A stretch of 64,000 nt of DNA, from positions 25,922 to 89,921 of the forward strand of contig NZ_VNHX01000020.1 in NCBI RefSeq assembly GCF_008124885.1, given 5' to 3'. Positions 17,451 to 25,883 of the stretch are shown here, in pieces. This stretch comes from Sphingobacterium allocomposti. GTDB lineage: Bacteria > Bacteroidota > Bacteroidia > Sphingobacteriales > Sphingobacteriaceae. The position numbers and the translations under genes are program-made. Within the stretch, counting starts at the first letter, position 1. Every line of letters starts with the position of its first letter. The notes below the pieces were generated by a model, which was not told where the DNA came from, searched no databases, and saw only the letters and a program-made list of their open reading frames with translations.

Positions 17451-17549
17451 TTTATAAAAATTTAATTGTTATTTGATAGTACAAATTTCGGCAGAACATC
17501 ATTGCCTATCGTTGTACAATTTCTTCTTTGATTTGTGAGATTTACTGTT

Positions 17550-19769
17550 TTACTTTTTCCATTTCAACCGTAAACTGTTGCTTACAACACTTACACTGCT
17601 CAATGCCATTGCAGCACCTGCTATCATTGGGTCAAGCAAGAAACCGTTGATAGGATAGAGAATACCTGCGGCTATCGGAATACCGATAAGGTTGTAGATG
17701 AACGCCCAGAACAGGTTTTGTTTGATGGTCGCGACAGTCTGCTTTGACAGGCGGATAGCTTGTGGTATCTTGGTAAGATCGGAAGAAATGATGGTCATCT
17801 TCGCTACGTCCATTGCGATATCCGAGCCTTTTCCCATTGCGATACTTACGTCTGCGGTCGCAAGAGCCGTACTGTCGTTGATACCGTCGCCAACCATAGC
17901 CACTACTTTACCTTTGCTTTGTAATTCTTTCACAAAATCGGCTTTGTGCTGCGGCAATACGTCGGCTTTGTAATGCTTGATGCCTGTCTGCTCCGCGATA
18001 GCTTTGGCAGTCGCATCATTATCTCCGGTAAGCATATACAGATCAATCCCCATATACTGAATTTCCTTGATTGCCTGTACCGATGTTTGTTTAATCTTAT
18101 CCGAAATGGCAATGACGGAAAGAGCCTGTTTGCTGTTTGCAAACCAAATAACGGTTTTGGACTGTTTGCCCCACTCATCGGCTTGTTGTTGCAAAGTATC
18201 GGCAATACTGATGCTGTTATCCGCTAACAATTTTTTATTACCAACATAGTAAGTTTCGTTGTTATAATCAGCTTTCGCTCCTTTGCCCGTAATACTGTCA
18301 AAGTTGGTCAAAACAGTTGTAGAAACGTTTTGCAGTTTTTTCACTACTGCTTCAGCCAATGGGTGTTCCGATTGCTTTTCGATGCTCAATAGAATATCTT
18401 CGGTCATATCGTCATTGTCGAGCCATTGAATACCTGTTACCTCCGGTCTTCCCTCGGTTATCGTACCTGTTTTATCCAATACGATGGCATTTACTTTTTT
18501 CGCCAATTCAAGGCTCTCTGCATCTTTAATCAAGATACCTTTTTCAGCTCCTTTACCCACACCTACCATGATAGCCGTTGGCGTTGCCAATCCTAATGCA
18601 CATGGACAGGCAATAACCAATACGGTAACTGCCGCTAATAATCCCTGTACCACACCATTATCGCCACCCAAAATGAACCATAATATAAATGTGAGAACTG
18701 CGATACTCATTACGACAGGAACAAAGATACCTGCGATTTTATCCACCAATTTTTGTACAGGTGCTTTGCTACCCTGTGCATCCTGCACCATTTTGATGAT
18801 TTGGGCAAGCATGGTCTCTTTGCCCACTTTTACCGCCTTAAACTGGAAGCTACCTTTTTGGTTAATCGTCCCGGCGAACACTTTTTCGTTTTCCTTTTTC
18901 AGTACAGGTACGGGCTCGCCGCTTAACATACTTTCGTCAACATAAGAGCCGCCCGATGTTACCATACCGTCCACCGCAATTTTTTCGCCCGGCTTCACAA
19001 GGATAACATCACCGGCGTTTACATCTTCAATAGCTTTCTGCCGTTCTGTTCCATCAGCTTCTACCACAATAACCGTTTTGGGTTGTAATCCCATTAGTTT
19101 TTTAATGGCAGATGAAGTATTGCCTTTCGCCTTTTCTTCCAACAATTTACCTAAGAGAATAAATGCGATAATTACGGCCGCCGCTTCAAAGTAAACGTGG
19201 GCATGTAGTCCTCTTTGATGCCAAAAATCTGCAAAAAGCATATTGAATACGCTGAACAGGTAAGCAATGCCCGTACTCAATGCCACCAATGTATCCATAT
19301 TGGCAGAACGGTGTTTTGCCTGTTTCCACGCATTGATAAAAAAGTCTTTGCCCAGCCAAAGTACTACAGGGGTTGAGAATAACCACATGATCGGATCTGC
19401 ATAGGGCATATCCATAAAGAACATTCCTATAACGACCACGGGTAAAGACAGGATAATAGCCCAAATGGTCCTGGCCTTTAGGCTTTTGAATTTCTTTTCG
19501 TGGATAGCTTCTAACGTTTCCCGCTGTTTGGTCTCCTCTTCCACTAATAAATCGTAACCGACAGATTGCACCGCTTTTTGCAGGATTTCAACGTTGGTAG
19601 TATCAGGGAGGTAATCTACGGTAAGGTTGCCCGTTGCAAAATTTACAGAAGCATTCACAACACCCTCCTGATGTTGCACGATGCTTTCTGCGCTACTTGC
19701 ACAAGATGCACAAGTCATCCCCAATACAGGGAAAGTCTGTGTAACTGTATTTTTATCTTTTGTTGCCAT
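17550..19769 (-). CDS. copA: Copper-translocating P1B-type ATPase
   Basis: The 739-residue protein has one N-terminal HMA domain (GMTCASCASSAESIV) and eight expected membrane helices. The CPC metal site (VIACPCALGLATPT), the phosphorylation site DKTGTITEG, the nucleotide-binding HP motif (SEHPLAEAV) and the hinge MVGDGINDSTALA are present. The last helix holds MALSSVSVVSNSLRL, typical of Cu(I) pumps. It exports Cu(I) from the cytosol using ATP. It is followed by an HMA chaperone gene and preceded by an HMA-AraC regulator. Confidence 0.92.
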   Translation of the reverse strand: MATKDKNTVTQTFPVLGMTCASCASSAESIVQHQEGVVNASVNFATGNLTVDYLPDTTNVEILQKAVQSVGYDLLVEEETKQRETLEAIHEKKFKSLKARTIWAIILSLPVVVIGMFFMDMPYADPIMWLFSTPVVLWLGKDFFINAWKQAKHRSANMDTLVALSTGIAYLFSVFNMLFADFWHQRGLHAHVYFEAAAVIIAFILLGKLLEEKAKGNTSSAIKKLMGLQPKTVIVVEADGTERQKAIEDVNAGDVILVKPGEKIAVDGMVTSGGSYVDESMLSGEPVPVLKKENEKVFAGTINQKGSFQFKAVKVGKETMLAQIIKMVQDAQGSKAPVQKLVDKIAGIFVPVVMSIAVLTFILWFILGGDNGVVQGLLAAVTVLVIACPCALGLATPTAIMVGVGKGAEKGILIKDAESLELAKKVNAIVLDKTGTITEGRPEVTGIQWLDNDDMTEDILLSIEKQSEHPLAEAVVKKLQNVSTTVLTNFDSITGKGAKADYNNETYYVGNKKLLADNSISIADTLQQQADEWGKQSKTVIWFANSKQALSVIAISDKIKQTSVQAIKEIQYMGIDLYMLTGDNDATAKAIAEQTGIKHYKADVLPQHKADFVKELQSKGKVVAMVGDGINDSTALATADVSIAMGKGSDIAMDVAKMTIISSDLTKIPQAIRLSKQTVATIKQNLFWAFIYNLIGIPIAAGILYPINGFLLDPMIAGAAMALSSVSVVSNSLRLKWKK

Positions 19770-19861
19770 ATCCTCTTTTGCTTTTGTCTTGATAACACAA
19801 AATTGGCAACAATTTGCCGGCCGGCTATTATGAAATTATGGGTTTGATTTGTAAGATTTAC

Positions 19862-20425
19862 TTACACCTTATCCAAAGGTTTTCTTTTGTCTTCTTTGAT
19901 CTGTTTAAAATGGCTTGGGGTAAGCCCTGTTACTTTTTTGAATTGGTTGCTCAAGTAAGCAACACTCGAATAGTTTAGGCGGTCGGCAATTTCACTTAAC
20001 GATAGCTCATCATACACCAGCAGTTCTTTTACCTTTTCTACCCTTTGGGCAATAAAATATTTTTCAATGGTCGTACCCTCCACCTCTGAAAATAGATTAG
20101 ACAAGTAATTGTAATCGTGATGCAACTTATCACTCAACACATCAGAAAGGTTGGTTTTGGTATCGTTATCCTGGTAGTGAACCAGATCAATAATGATATT
20201 TTTTATCTTTTCGATAATCCTGCTTTTTTTATCGTCGATTACCTCAAACCCAAGCGCGTCTAATACTTCTGTCAACGCATCTTTTTGTTTAGAAGTTGGC
20301 TCTTCGGCGAGAGCAACTTCGCCCAGCTTTACACTTTTAACATTTAAGCCGAGTTTATCTAACTCATTCTGCACCACCATTATACAGCGGTTGCAAACCA
20401 TATTTTTGATAAAGAGTGTTGCCAT
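19862..20425 (-). CDS. AraC family regulator with N-terminal HMA-like domain
   Basis: The 187-residue protein fuses an HMA-like domain containing MVCNRCIMVV (CxxC at the metal loop) to a C-terminal AraC DNA-binding domain (LSLSEIADRLNYSSVAYLSNQFKKVTGLTP). This compact fusion is a usual neighbour of copper ATPases in Bacteroidota. It probably senses Cu(I) directly and activates the copA operon, whose start lies 92 bp downstream. It is the first gene of the block; repeat-rich DNA begins upstream. Confidence 0.87.
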   Translation of the reverse strand: MATLFIKNMVCNRCIMVVQNELDKLGLNVKSVKLGEVALAEEPTSKQKDALTEVLDALGFEVIDDKKSRIIEKIKNIIIDLVHYQDNDTKTNLSDVLSDKLHHDYNYLSNLFSEVEGTTIEKYFIAQRVEKVKELLVYDELSLSEIADRLNYSSVAYLSNQFKKVTGLTPSHFKQIKEDKRKPLDKV

Positions 20426-20449
20426 AGCTATTTGTTTGCATTTATAATC

Positions 20450-21230
20450 TGTTTAGCAAATTTACGATTAAAAGCGCTTCTTCCGGCATCAAAAGGCTCA
20501 TTTAAGATCGCGTCGTCGTTCCTCCTAGCGATGAACGGATGTGAGAAGTGAGAAATTAGAAGTGAGAAGTGAGATATTAGAAGTGAGATTTGAGTAGTGA
20601 GAAAAGTTAGATGGAGTTAGAGGGGTAGATTGCTTCGTCGTTCCTCCTCTCGATGACGGGGTTTTATGCCCTTTTTAGGCGTTTTTCACCTCGCTATGCC
20701 TATCGCGAAGATATTCGACCCCGTCGGGGTCGTGTAAATTAATGCCCGGTTTCTATTGGGATATGACCTCTACGAGGTCAATCGTTGTGCTTAGACCCGC
20801 GACTTTACATCTTTACGACTTCACACACCTAAATCCTATTCCACGGCAGCCCTGTGCGTGGGGAAAGGACCGGCATTGGTTCGACTGCGTCAGCGGGCCG
20901 CCATAATAGATATTAGAAGTGAGAAATCAGAAGTGAGAAGTGAGAAACTGAGTTAGATGTTAGGCCGCTTACAAATCAACAACTTTACACCTTCGATTTA
21001 CGACTTTACAAACCGACGACTTTACAGCTTATAGCTTATAGCCATCTGCTATCTGCCATTAGCCATCTGCTATCAGCCTCTCCCTTTACGACTTTACAAA
21101 TCCACGACTTTACAAACCGACGACAACGACTTTACATCTTTACAAACCTGAGGAACAAAGGTGACGCGATCCTCCCGTATATCGGCTAAGATCGCGTCGT
21201 CATTCCTCCTCGCGATGATTGGGGTAACAA
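20450..21230. repeat. Repeat-rich non-coding DNA
   Basis: No gene is seen in this stretch. It is built of several short words used again and again. GAAGTGAGAAGTGAGA-type runs occur near 20540-20604 and 20913-20953. GTCGT(C/T)(G/A)TTCCTCCT followed by CGATGA occurs three times (about 20510, 20632 and 21193). ACGACTTTACAAACC-like words recur from 20809 to 21150, along with CCATCTGCTAT and its variants. Two short palindromes are present, GACCCCGTCGGGGTC near 20720 and GACCTCTACGAGGTC near 20766. The low-complexity build suggests REP-like intergenic DNA. Confidence 0.7.
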
Positions 21231-21407
21231 TCACCGGCGGCGGTTCCGCCGTCGTCCTTCAAGGAGCCGGCTGGTCAGGTAGCTGACGGTAGCGCCGACT
21301 ACCGCCATCACCGCCGTATTCATCATGTCCGACCAGTCGAAGCTGCTCCACACCGAAACGAGGGTGCCGCCCAGCGTTCCGGCCTGCACGTTATTCAGCG
21401 CCTTCAT
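21231..21407 (-). CDS. 58-residue membrane protein with basic tail
   Basis: ATG at 21407 follows a good ribosome site (GGAGGAGGGCC) and opens a 58-residue frame. A central hydrophobic segment (MMNTAVMAVVGATVSYLTS) is followed by a highly basic end (RLLEGRRRNRRRR-type). One membrane span with a charged tail recalls small holin-like or membrane-active proteins. It overlaps the preceding gene by 17 nt and is the last gene of the cassette. Confidence 0.6.
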   Translation of the reverse strand: MKALNNVQAGTLGGTLVSVWSSFDWSDMMNTAVMAVVGATVSYLTSRLLEGRRRNRRR

Positions 21408-21588
21408 GGCCCTCCTCCTTTCCTGCGGGCGGCGACTCCTGCCCTTCGTCTTCCTCCAGCACGGTCTCCAGGATCCCCAGCCCCAGCGCTACGTACTTCA
21501 GCACGCCCAGCACCTTGCCGGGCAGTTTCACCGGTGCGAGCAGCACCACCTGCACTGCATCACGCACCTTCCGGATTATCTTCTTCAT
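21391..21588 (-). CDS. 65-residue amphipathic small protein
   Basis: From ATG at 21588 the protein starts with a basic helix (MKKIIRKVRDAVQVVLLAP), has a hydrophobic middle (VLKYVALGLGILETVL) and ends acidic (EEDEGQESPPAGKEEGHEG). The build suggests membrane association. It lies 14 bp after the DUF5675 gene and overlaps the next gene. Family not recognised. Confidence 0.55.
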   Translation of the reverse strand: MKKIIRKVRDAVQVVLLAPVKLPGKVLGVLKYVALGLGILETVLEEDEGQESPPAGKEEGHEGAE

Positions 21589-21602
21589 CCTGATACTAAC
21601 TA

Positions 21603-22016
21603 CTAACCACAACTCCTAATCGCCAGAAACACGTCGTCTCCCTGGTCCCACAGCGCGTATACCAGCGCTTTCAGTTCCTGCAGGGCCGCCCTGCTGCCGG
21701 TCCCCTGCCCTTCGCCCGTCAGCGCCGTTACGGGAGCGATGCACCCGAGCAGTTCCTTCAGGGCATTGTTTGCGGGGTGTATCAGGATGGCCTCGCGGTT
21801 CAGCACATTCGGAATACCGATCTGCTCGCCATGCCGCGGGTATTGCCGCTTCTGCAGCTTATAGCGCCCCTCAGGTATGCAGCTGATGCGGGGGATATTA
21901 TTGCGGTCGGGCAGCTCGATCGTATGGCAGATGTGCCGCCCCTGATAGGTGACGGTTCCGTTTGTTCCCTGTTCTCCGTATTTCCGGCGGAGCACCAGGG
22001 TATGTGTATTCTTCAT
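21603..22016 (-). CDS. DUF5675 family protein
   Basis: The 137-residue protein matches the DUF5675 pattern: an early beta strand (TLVLRRKYGEQG), HICHTIELPDR, the central CIPEGRYKLQKRQ, and the conserved end AILIHPANNALKELLGCIA. The IHPAN and GCI residues recall the His and Cys of L,D-transpeptidase-like folds, but no activity is established. These proteins are frequent in Bacteroidota phages and chromosomal cassettes. Its neighbours are two small membrane-type proteins and a 252-residue protein of unknown role. Confidence 0.75.
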   Translation of the reverse strand: MKNTHTLVLRRKYGEQGTNGTVTYQGRHICHTIELPDRNNIPRISCIPEGRYKLQKRQYPRHGEQIGIPNVLNREAILIHPANNALKELLGCIAPVTALTGEGQGTGSRAALQELKALVYALWDQGDDVFLAIRSCG

Positions 22017-22074
22017 TTACGTATAAATTAGTAAGCAATAAGGCGGGACGGAGTGTCCCGCCAAGGATCATGGA

Positions 22075-22833
22075 TTATGGCAGATCCACGTCAACGATGG
22101 TCAATGCGTTGTGCGGATTGTTTTTCAGGGGGTAGAATGCACCATTCGCCTCCTGATAGGTAGATATCCCGACCAGGATATAGACCACCTTATCGGTTGC
22201 GGGCGGCAGGTTCACCTGAATCGTCTCGGCCTGATGTACCCCTATGAGCGGAATATAGGAGGAGTGCTGCACCTCGGGCCGCGGAAGGTCGTCCATATCC
22301 AGCGCCTGCTCTACCGCTGCCAGCGTAAACTGTACGTGTGTGGCTCCCTCGAGCAAGGTGACTTTCTCACGCGGGTTGAACTCCGGGATGTTCAATGTCA
22401 CCTCGCCCGACGACCGGTCGTACGCTGTGGGAAGATCGCCGCCGAACATAAACCGCAGGCTGCTCGCTCCGTTGATCTCCAGACCCTTCAGCTGTCCGGA
22501 GTTTTCCGGCCGGAAGGTCCGCTGCCCGCGGGGGCTCACTGTATCGGCCTTCTGGATGCGATATACCGTAGACACAAGCCGGTTGCGGAAGGATTTGTCT
22601 GCCACGCCCCTGCTCAGGTTATTCAGCTGCAGGCGGATCACTTTGGCCATCTGTGTGGCCGAGGCAAACTCGCTCATGTTTTCACGCGTACGTTCGAAGT
22701 TTGGATCGCTCATGATACGCGCCCTGTCTACGCCGCCCTTCATGCGCACCTCGTACCCTCTTTCGCGGTGTTTGCTAAAGGAAAGATCCCCGATCGTTCC
22801 TCTAATCTTTACTAAACTTTCTTGTTTTGCCAT
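22075..22833 (-). CDS. Conserved protein of unknown function (252 residues)
   Basis: ATG at 22833 (MAKQESLVK) gives 252 residues. The basic N-terminal half (RGTIGDLSFSKHRERGYEVR) looks nucleic-acid- or assembly-related. The C-terminal half is beta-rich and ends in ALTIVDVDLP. I recognise it only as a Bacteroidota protein found with DUF5675 genes. The frame stays open upstream for 62 more codons, but that part runs through the short-repeat array and is not taken as coding. It is the first gene of the cassette. Confidence 0.65.
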   Translation of the reverse strand: MAKQESLVKIRGTIGDLSFSKHRERGYEVRMKGGVDRARIMSDPNFERTRENMSEFASATQMAKVIRLQLNNLSRGVADKSFRNRLVSTVYRIQKADTVSPRGQRTFRPENSGQLKGLEINGASSLRFMFGGDLPTAYDRSSGEVTLNIPEFNPREKVTLLEGATHVQFTLAAVEQALDMDDLPRPEVQHSSYIPLIGVHQAETIQVNLPPATDKVVYILVGISTYQEANGAFYPLKNNPHNALTIVDVDLP

Positions 22834-22884
22834 GATATTATTTGTTATGACAATCCAAAGGTGCAACAGCAAAAAATAACTTCT

Positions 22885-23000
22885 GTCCAAAATGTCCGGA
22901 TATGGCGAAAATGTCCTCTTTTGTCTTGATATGTCCGAAAATGACCAAAGTGTCCAAAAACGACCAAAATGTCTAAAAACGACCAAAATGTCCAAAAAAG
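22885..23000. repeat. Array of GTCC/GACC words at 9-10 bp spacing
   Basis: The four-base words GTCC, GTCT or GACC followed by an A-rich run recur about a dozen times. Visible copies start at 22885, 22894, 22913, 22923, 22933, 22943, 22952, 22962, 22971, 22981 and 22990. Spacing is 9-10 bp, close to one helical turn. It lies just upstream of the 252-residue protein gene on the minus strand. Confidence 0.75.
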
Positions 23001-23023
23001 GTGATACACCTGACTGCAAAAAA

Positions 23024-23155
23024 GGTACGCAGAGTGTACGGGGAGTGTACAGCGAGTGTACGGAAAAGGTACTGAAAAGGTACTACAGAGGTACTACAGA
23101 GGTACCAGAAAGGTACTAGAGAGGTACGGGAGATATACCGGGCACCGTACTTCTG
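23024..23155. repeat. Array of twelve 11-bp GTAC units
   Basis: Twelve successive 11-bp units each keep GTAC (or TATAC in one) at the same place, for example GGTACTACAGA twice in a row at 23079-23100. The rest of each unit varies but is purine-rich. The exact 11-bp register over 132 bp puts every GTAC on nearly one face of the helix. The 315 bp beyond it, to 23470, show no gene that I trust. Confidence 0.85.
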
Positions 23156-23470
23156 TGGTAGTTGATCGACGGTTTGCTGGTCAGGCCGTATATCACGGTT
23201 AGCGACTAGTTAACCAATAGTTCATAGAAAAAACAAAAAACCATGAAACAAATATGTAACTCCTGTTGTTTTAATGTCGTTATTAACTTTCTTCATATAG
23301 GGGTATCCGTCGCCGGTATGCGACAGGCATTTTGGACGTATACATGCCGCCTTATTTGCCGCAGCGGGCGTACCGATAGGAGGTGTCATGCCGACCGGAG
23401 AATCATTGTCTAACCATGGTTGTCCGGCCATACCACTTATTGGCCACGACAACCCTCAGATTATGAACCC

Positions 23471-23671
23471 ATGCACGAAAAATCCCCCCGGCTGTGTATC
23501 ACGCCGAAAGATATCGCTTATATTCTGAACGTCAGTCTGCGGCAGGCTAGCAGACGCTATAACCAAGTAAAAGACGCTTACGGCCGTCTCCGCCACCAGG
23601 AGCTGACGGTCCAGGAGTTTGCCGATTACTACGGCCTGCCTGTGAACGAGATCTACGCGCGGATGCGCTAG
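23471..23671 (+). CDS. Small HTH-like DNA-binding protein
   Basis: ATG at 23471 gives 66 residues. The first half is a helix-turn-helix of the excisionase/MerR-like sort (ITPKDIAYILNVSLRQASRRYNQVK), and a second helical unit follows (LTVQEFADYYGLPVNEIYAR). It converges with the LytTR gene, 5 bp apart. It is a candidate to read the phased repeat arrays upstream, but there is no direct evidence. Confidence 0.6.
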   Translation: MHEKSPRLCITPKDIAYILNVSLRQASRRYNQVKDAYGRLRHQELTVQEFADYYGLPVNEIYARMR

Positions 23672-23676
23672 GCACC

Positions 23677-24714
23677 TTAGGAGCGGTCTTCGTCGTCGCT
23701 GCCATCAGGCAGCAAAGTATGCAGCCAGTCCAGCGCACCCGGCGGCGTATCTGATCCAAGCGCGTTCCGGTACGCCGTTATCCGCTCCTTGATATCTTTC
23801 AGGGTAGATGCCGACACCTTGACCTTCCTGTCCTCGCCGAAAAGCTGTACATAGGGCACTCCAGAAGCATATCCGACGGCGCGAATGGACATCAGCGGCA
23901 CCAGCAGGCTCCGTTTAAGCTTAACCATCCAGAACGGAAACCGGCTGCCGATTTCCTGCAGAGAATCCTCCCGCACCTCGCCGACATGCCCACCGGGGAG
24001 ACCAGCCTGCAGCATCTTCTGCCCCGCAAAAACCTTATCGATATAGACGGAGTCTGCCCGCACGACCGGCACCGGAACAAACTCCTTTCCGTCCAGGCGG
24101 ACGTAAATGGGCTGTGTCAGCTCGAGCAGCCAAGCCCGCAGCTTCACGGCATCGCGCTTGGTGTTGGCAAGCTTGGGCTCCAATAATTCGATGCGGCTTA
24201 GGAGGCTCTTCTCCCTCGCGCCCGCCGTAGCGAGCGCCTCTGACAGCCTTTCAATGCGGATCCTGTTCTTCCGAAACTCAAAAAACACCTGCTCCATGAT
24301 GACACAGAACACCACAACCACAAAATCGCGGTTCACATAATCGTGCTCCCATAAATTCGCCCCCAGAAAGCGGCTGTAAATAAAATAAACCGCATACAGG
24401 ATAACCGTCGGCAGTATAACACACAAGAGCGCTGCCTGCAGCAGCCAGCGCGCCAGCTCGTTCCGCTGAAAGTATGCAGACCTATCCAAGCGGCAAACAA
24501 CGATGGCGACCACCCACACAACGGGCACCATGAGCAACCATGTAAATAATAGGGTAAACAGATGAGGCCCCGTGCCTACGCTCTGGAGCATCGGCAGGCG
24601 TGTCGCATAGAACGTAATCAATGCAGAAGCGACGAGCGCCATCGACAGAATGCCCAGCACTTTACCATACCATGAGCCAAAAAAAGATTTTTCGAACAAG
24701 CCATTTTTTTCCAT
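23677..24714 (-). CDS. Membrane protein with LytTR DNA-binding domain
   Basis: The 345-residue protein has four membrane helices in the first 150 residues (for example LFTLLFTWLLMVPVVWVVAI), then a coiled coil and a LytTR-type domain from about residue 200. The latter includes MVKLKRSLLVPLMSIRAVGY and the DNA-contact part VPYVQLFGEDRKVKVS. Membrane-bound LytTR regulators act as one-component sensors. It faces the cassette at 21.2-22.8 kb and the repeat arrays, and may regulate them. Confidence 0.8.
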   Translation of the reverse strand: MEKNGLFEKSFFGSWYGKVLGILSMALVASALITFYATRLPMLQSVGTGPHLFTLLFTWLLMVPVVWVVAIVVCRLDRSAYFQRNELARWLLQAALLCVILPTVILYAVYFIYSRFLGANLWEHDYVNRDFVVVVFCVIMEQVFFEFRKNRIRIERLSEALATAGAREKSLLSRIELLEPKLANTKRDAVKLRAWLLELTQPIYVRLDGKEFVPVPVVRADSVYIDKVFAGQKMLQAGLPGGHVGEVREDSLQEIGSRFPFWMVKLKRSLLVPLMSIRAVGYASGVPYVQLFGEDRKVKVSASTLKDIKERITAYRNALGSDTPPGALDWLHTLLPDGSDDEDRS

Positions 24715-24981
24715 AATCGAAACCTATTGGTCAGTCGGTTAAGTAGTCAAATTTAACGAAAAACAGTAAAACATCACAAAAATATTTCAAGTAACTTGCA
24801 ATTTATATTTTTCTTTTGCGGAAACTAGGGTCGTTAAAACAAGCGTAGAAGCGCATTTCTGCGATCATTCGCGTCAGCTCCTAGACCGTTCGCGCAAAAG
24901 TACCGGATTTATTTCTGATCCTATTTGGGCTGTGTTATTTTTGCCTCTGATCGATCGATCCATTATAAACTTTTATACGAT

Positions 24982-25413
24982 ATGAAAAGATATGAATTTA
25001 CCCCTTCCGGCGTAGACCAATGGCAATTGGATCTATACCACTCATCTGTCCAGGACCAGGCTTACGAGCAGATGCTCATTGGCAAGTCTCTGCACCAGTG
25101 GGTGCAGCAACGGTTTTTGCTCACACCGGACCAGATTTCTTACCTCTATTTACTGGAGAGCCAATTCGTCGTTCTACTGCAGGACGCACTTATCGACGCG
25201 ATCAACTACCAGCTACCGATCCGGCTGCAGAAAGACGAGCGTCGTGTAGCCCAGGCAGGGTCTTCCGATTCTGTCAAAGTGATCGCCATCAGCAAGAACA
25301 CGCAGCAAAGCACCAGTATCCATGTGCCGGACGGCAGCAAGGTGCTTCCCCAGCCGGGAAGCACCCAGGTAGAAGGAAGCCTGCTCGTACACATCTACTA
25401 TAAAGATTCGTAG
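24982..25413 (+). CDS. Protein of unknown function (143 residues)
   Basis: ATG at 24982 (MKRYEFTPSG) gives 143 residues, mostly helical, with WQLDLYHSSVQDQAYEQML and a later Ser/Val-rich part. No family was recognised. It is divergent from the LytTR gene across 267 bp, so the regulator may control it. A 42-residue frame follows 25 bp downstream. Confidence 0.6.
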   Translation: MKRYEFTPSGVDQWQLDLYHSSVQDQAYEQMLIGKSLHQWVQQRFLLTPDQISYLYLLESQFVVLLQDALIDAINYQLPIRLQKDERRVAQAGSSDSVKVIAISKNTQQSTSIHVPDGSKVLPQPGSTQVEGSLLVHIYYKDS

Positions 25414-25438
25414 GCGAGGCCCACGTTAACCCGCCGCC

Positions 25439-25567
25439 ATGCCCACACCTCCGCGTGGCGGCGATTTTGACATACAGCAGGTCACCACCCAGCTGGAGCA
25501 AGGCGACTTCCGGGGCATTTGGCACTATACCGTGCAAAAAGCACAGAAATATCTTCTATCCGGCTGA
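25439..25567 (+). CDS. Possible 42-residue small protein
   Basis: A short frame begins at ATG 25439 and contains DFDIQQVTTQLEQGDFRGIW and a helical end. It follows the 143-residue gene closely in the same direction. No ribosome site is clear, and similarity to known proteins was not recognised, so this is only a candidate. Confidence 0.35.
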   Translation: MPTPPRGGDFDIQQVTTQLEQGDFRGIWHYTVQKAQKYLLSG

Positions 25568-25639
25568 CAAATGTCGAAAGTAGCCTGTCTTAGCAGGCAG
25601 AAATCCGTCAGTAACCATCCGGAACTTTGGTAGAAACTA

Positions 25640-25735
25640 ATGGGAATGAAAACGAAAGCAACACATATCGCCTCATCCTGCATCAGCACATTTCTGACGG
25701 CGTTCTGGTTGTATGTCGCATTAGATAAGCTGTAG
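25640..25735 (+). pseudogene. Truncated MauE/DoxX-type gene start
   Basis: This 31-codon frame ends in TAFWLYVALDKL and a stop. The intact membrane protein at 27751 has LFWLYVALDKFW at the same distance from its start. It is the N-terminal remnant of a related gene, cut after the first helix. It shows that the redox locus once had another copy or was shifted here. Confidence 0.65.
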
Positions 25736-25883
25736 GATCAAAGGAATGAGGTGTATCAGTTGATTAGGAGTTAGTAAAACTGAAAAAGTTATCAACTTTA
25801 TCCACCTGACCAACCTACAAATATCTCGACAAACAAAAAAACACGAACATACATGAGGACCATTAACCATCCACCTTTTAGTC

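Noticed and set aside
20830..20910. tRNA/tmRNA-like piece (GGTTCGACTGC)
   Set aside because: No acceptor stem, anticodon arm or CCA-type end could be found around the T-arm-like word.
22834..23119. Coding frames through the phased repeat arrays on both strands
   Set aside because: The open frames follow from the repeat composition, and the protein texts are low-complexity. The 252-residue gene has a better start at 22833.
23024..23155. CRISPR-like array
   Set aside because: The units are only 11 bp with four fixed bases and no spacer of constant length, and there are no cas genes.
23222..23452. 76-residue minus-strand frame
   Set aside because: No family or ribosome site; it overlaps the start region of the better HTH gene and looks accidental.
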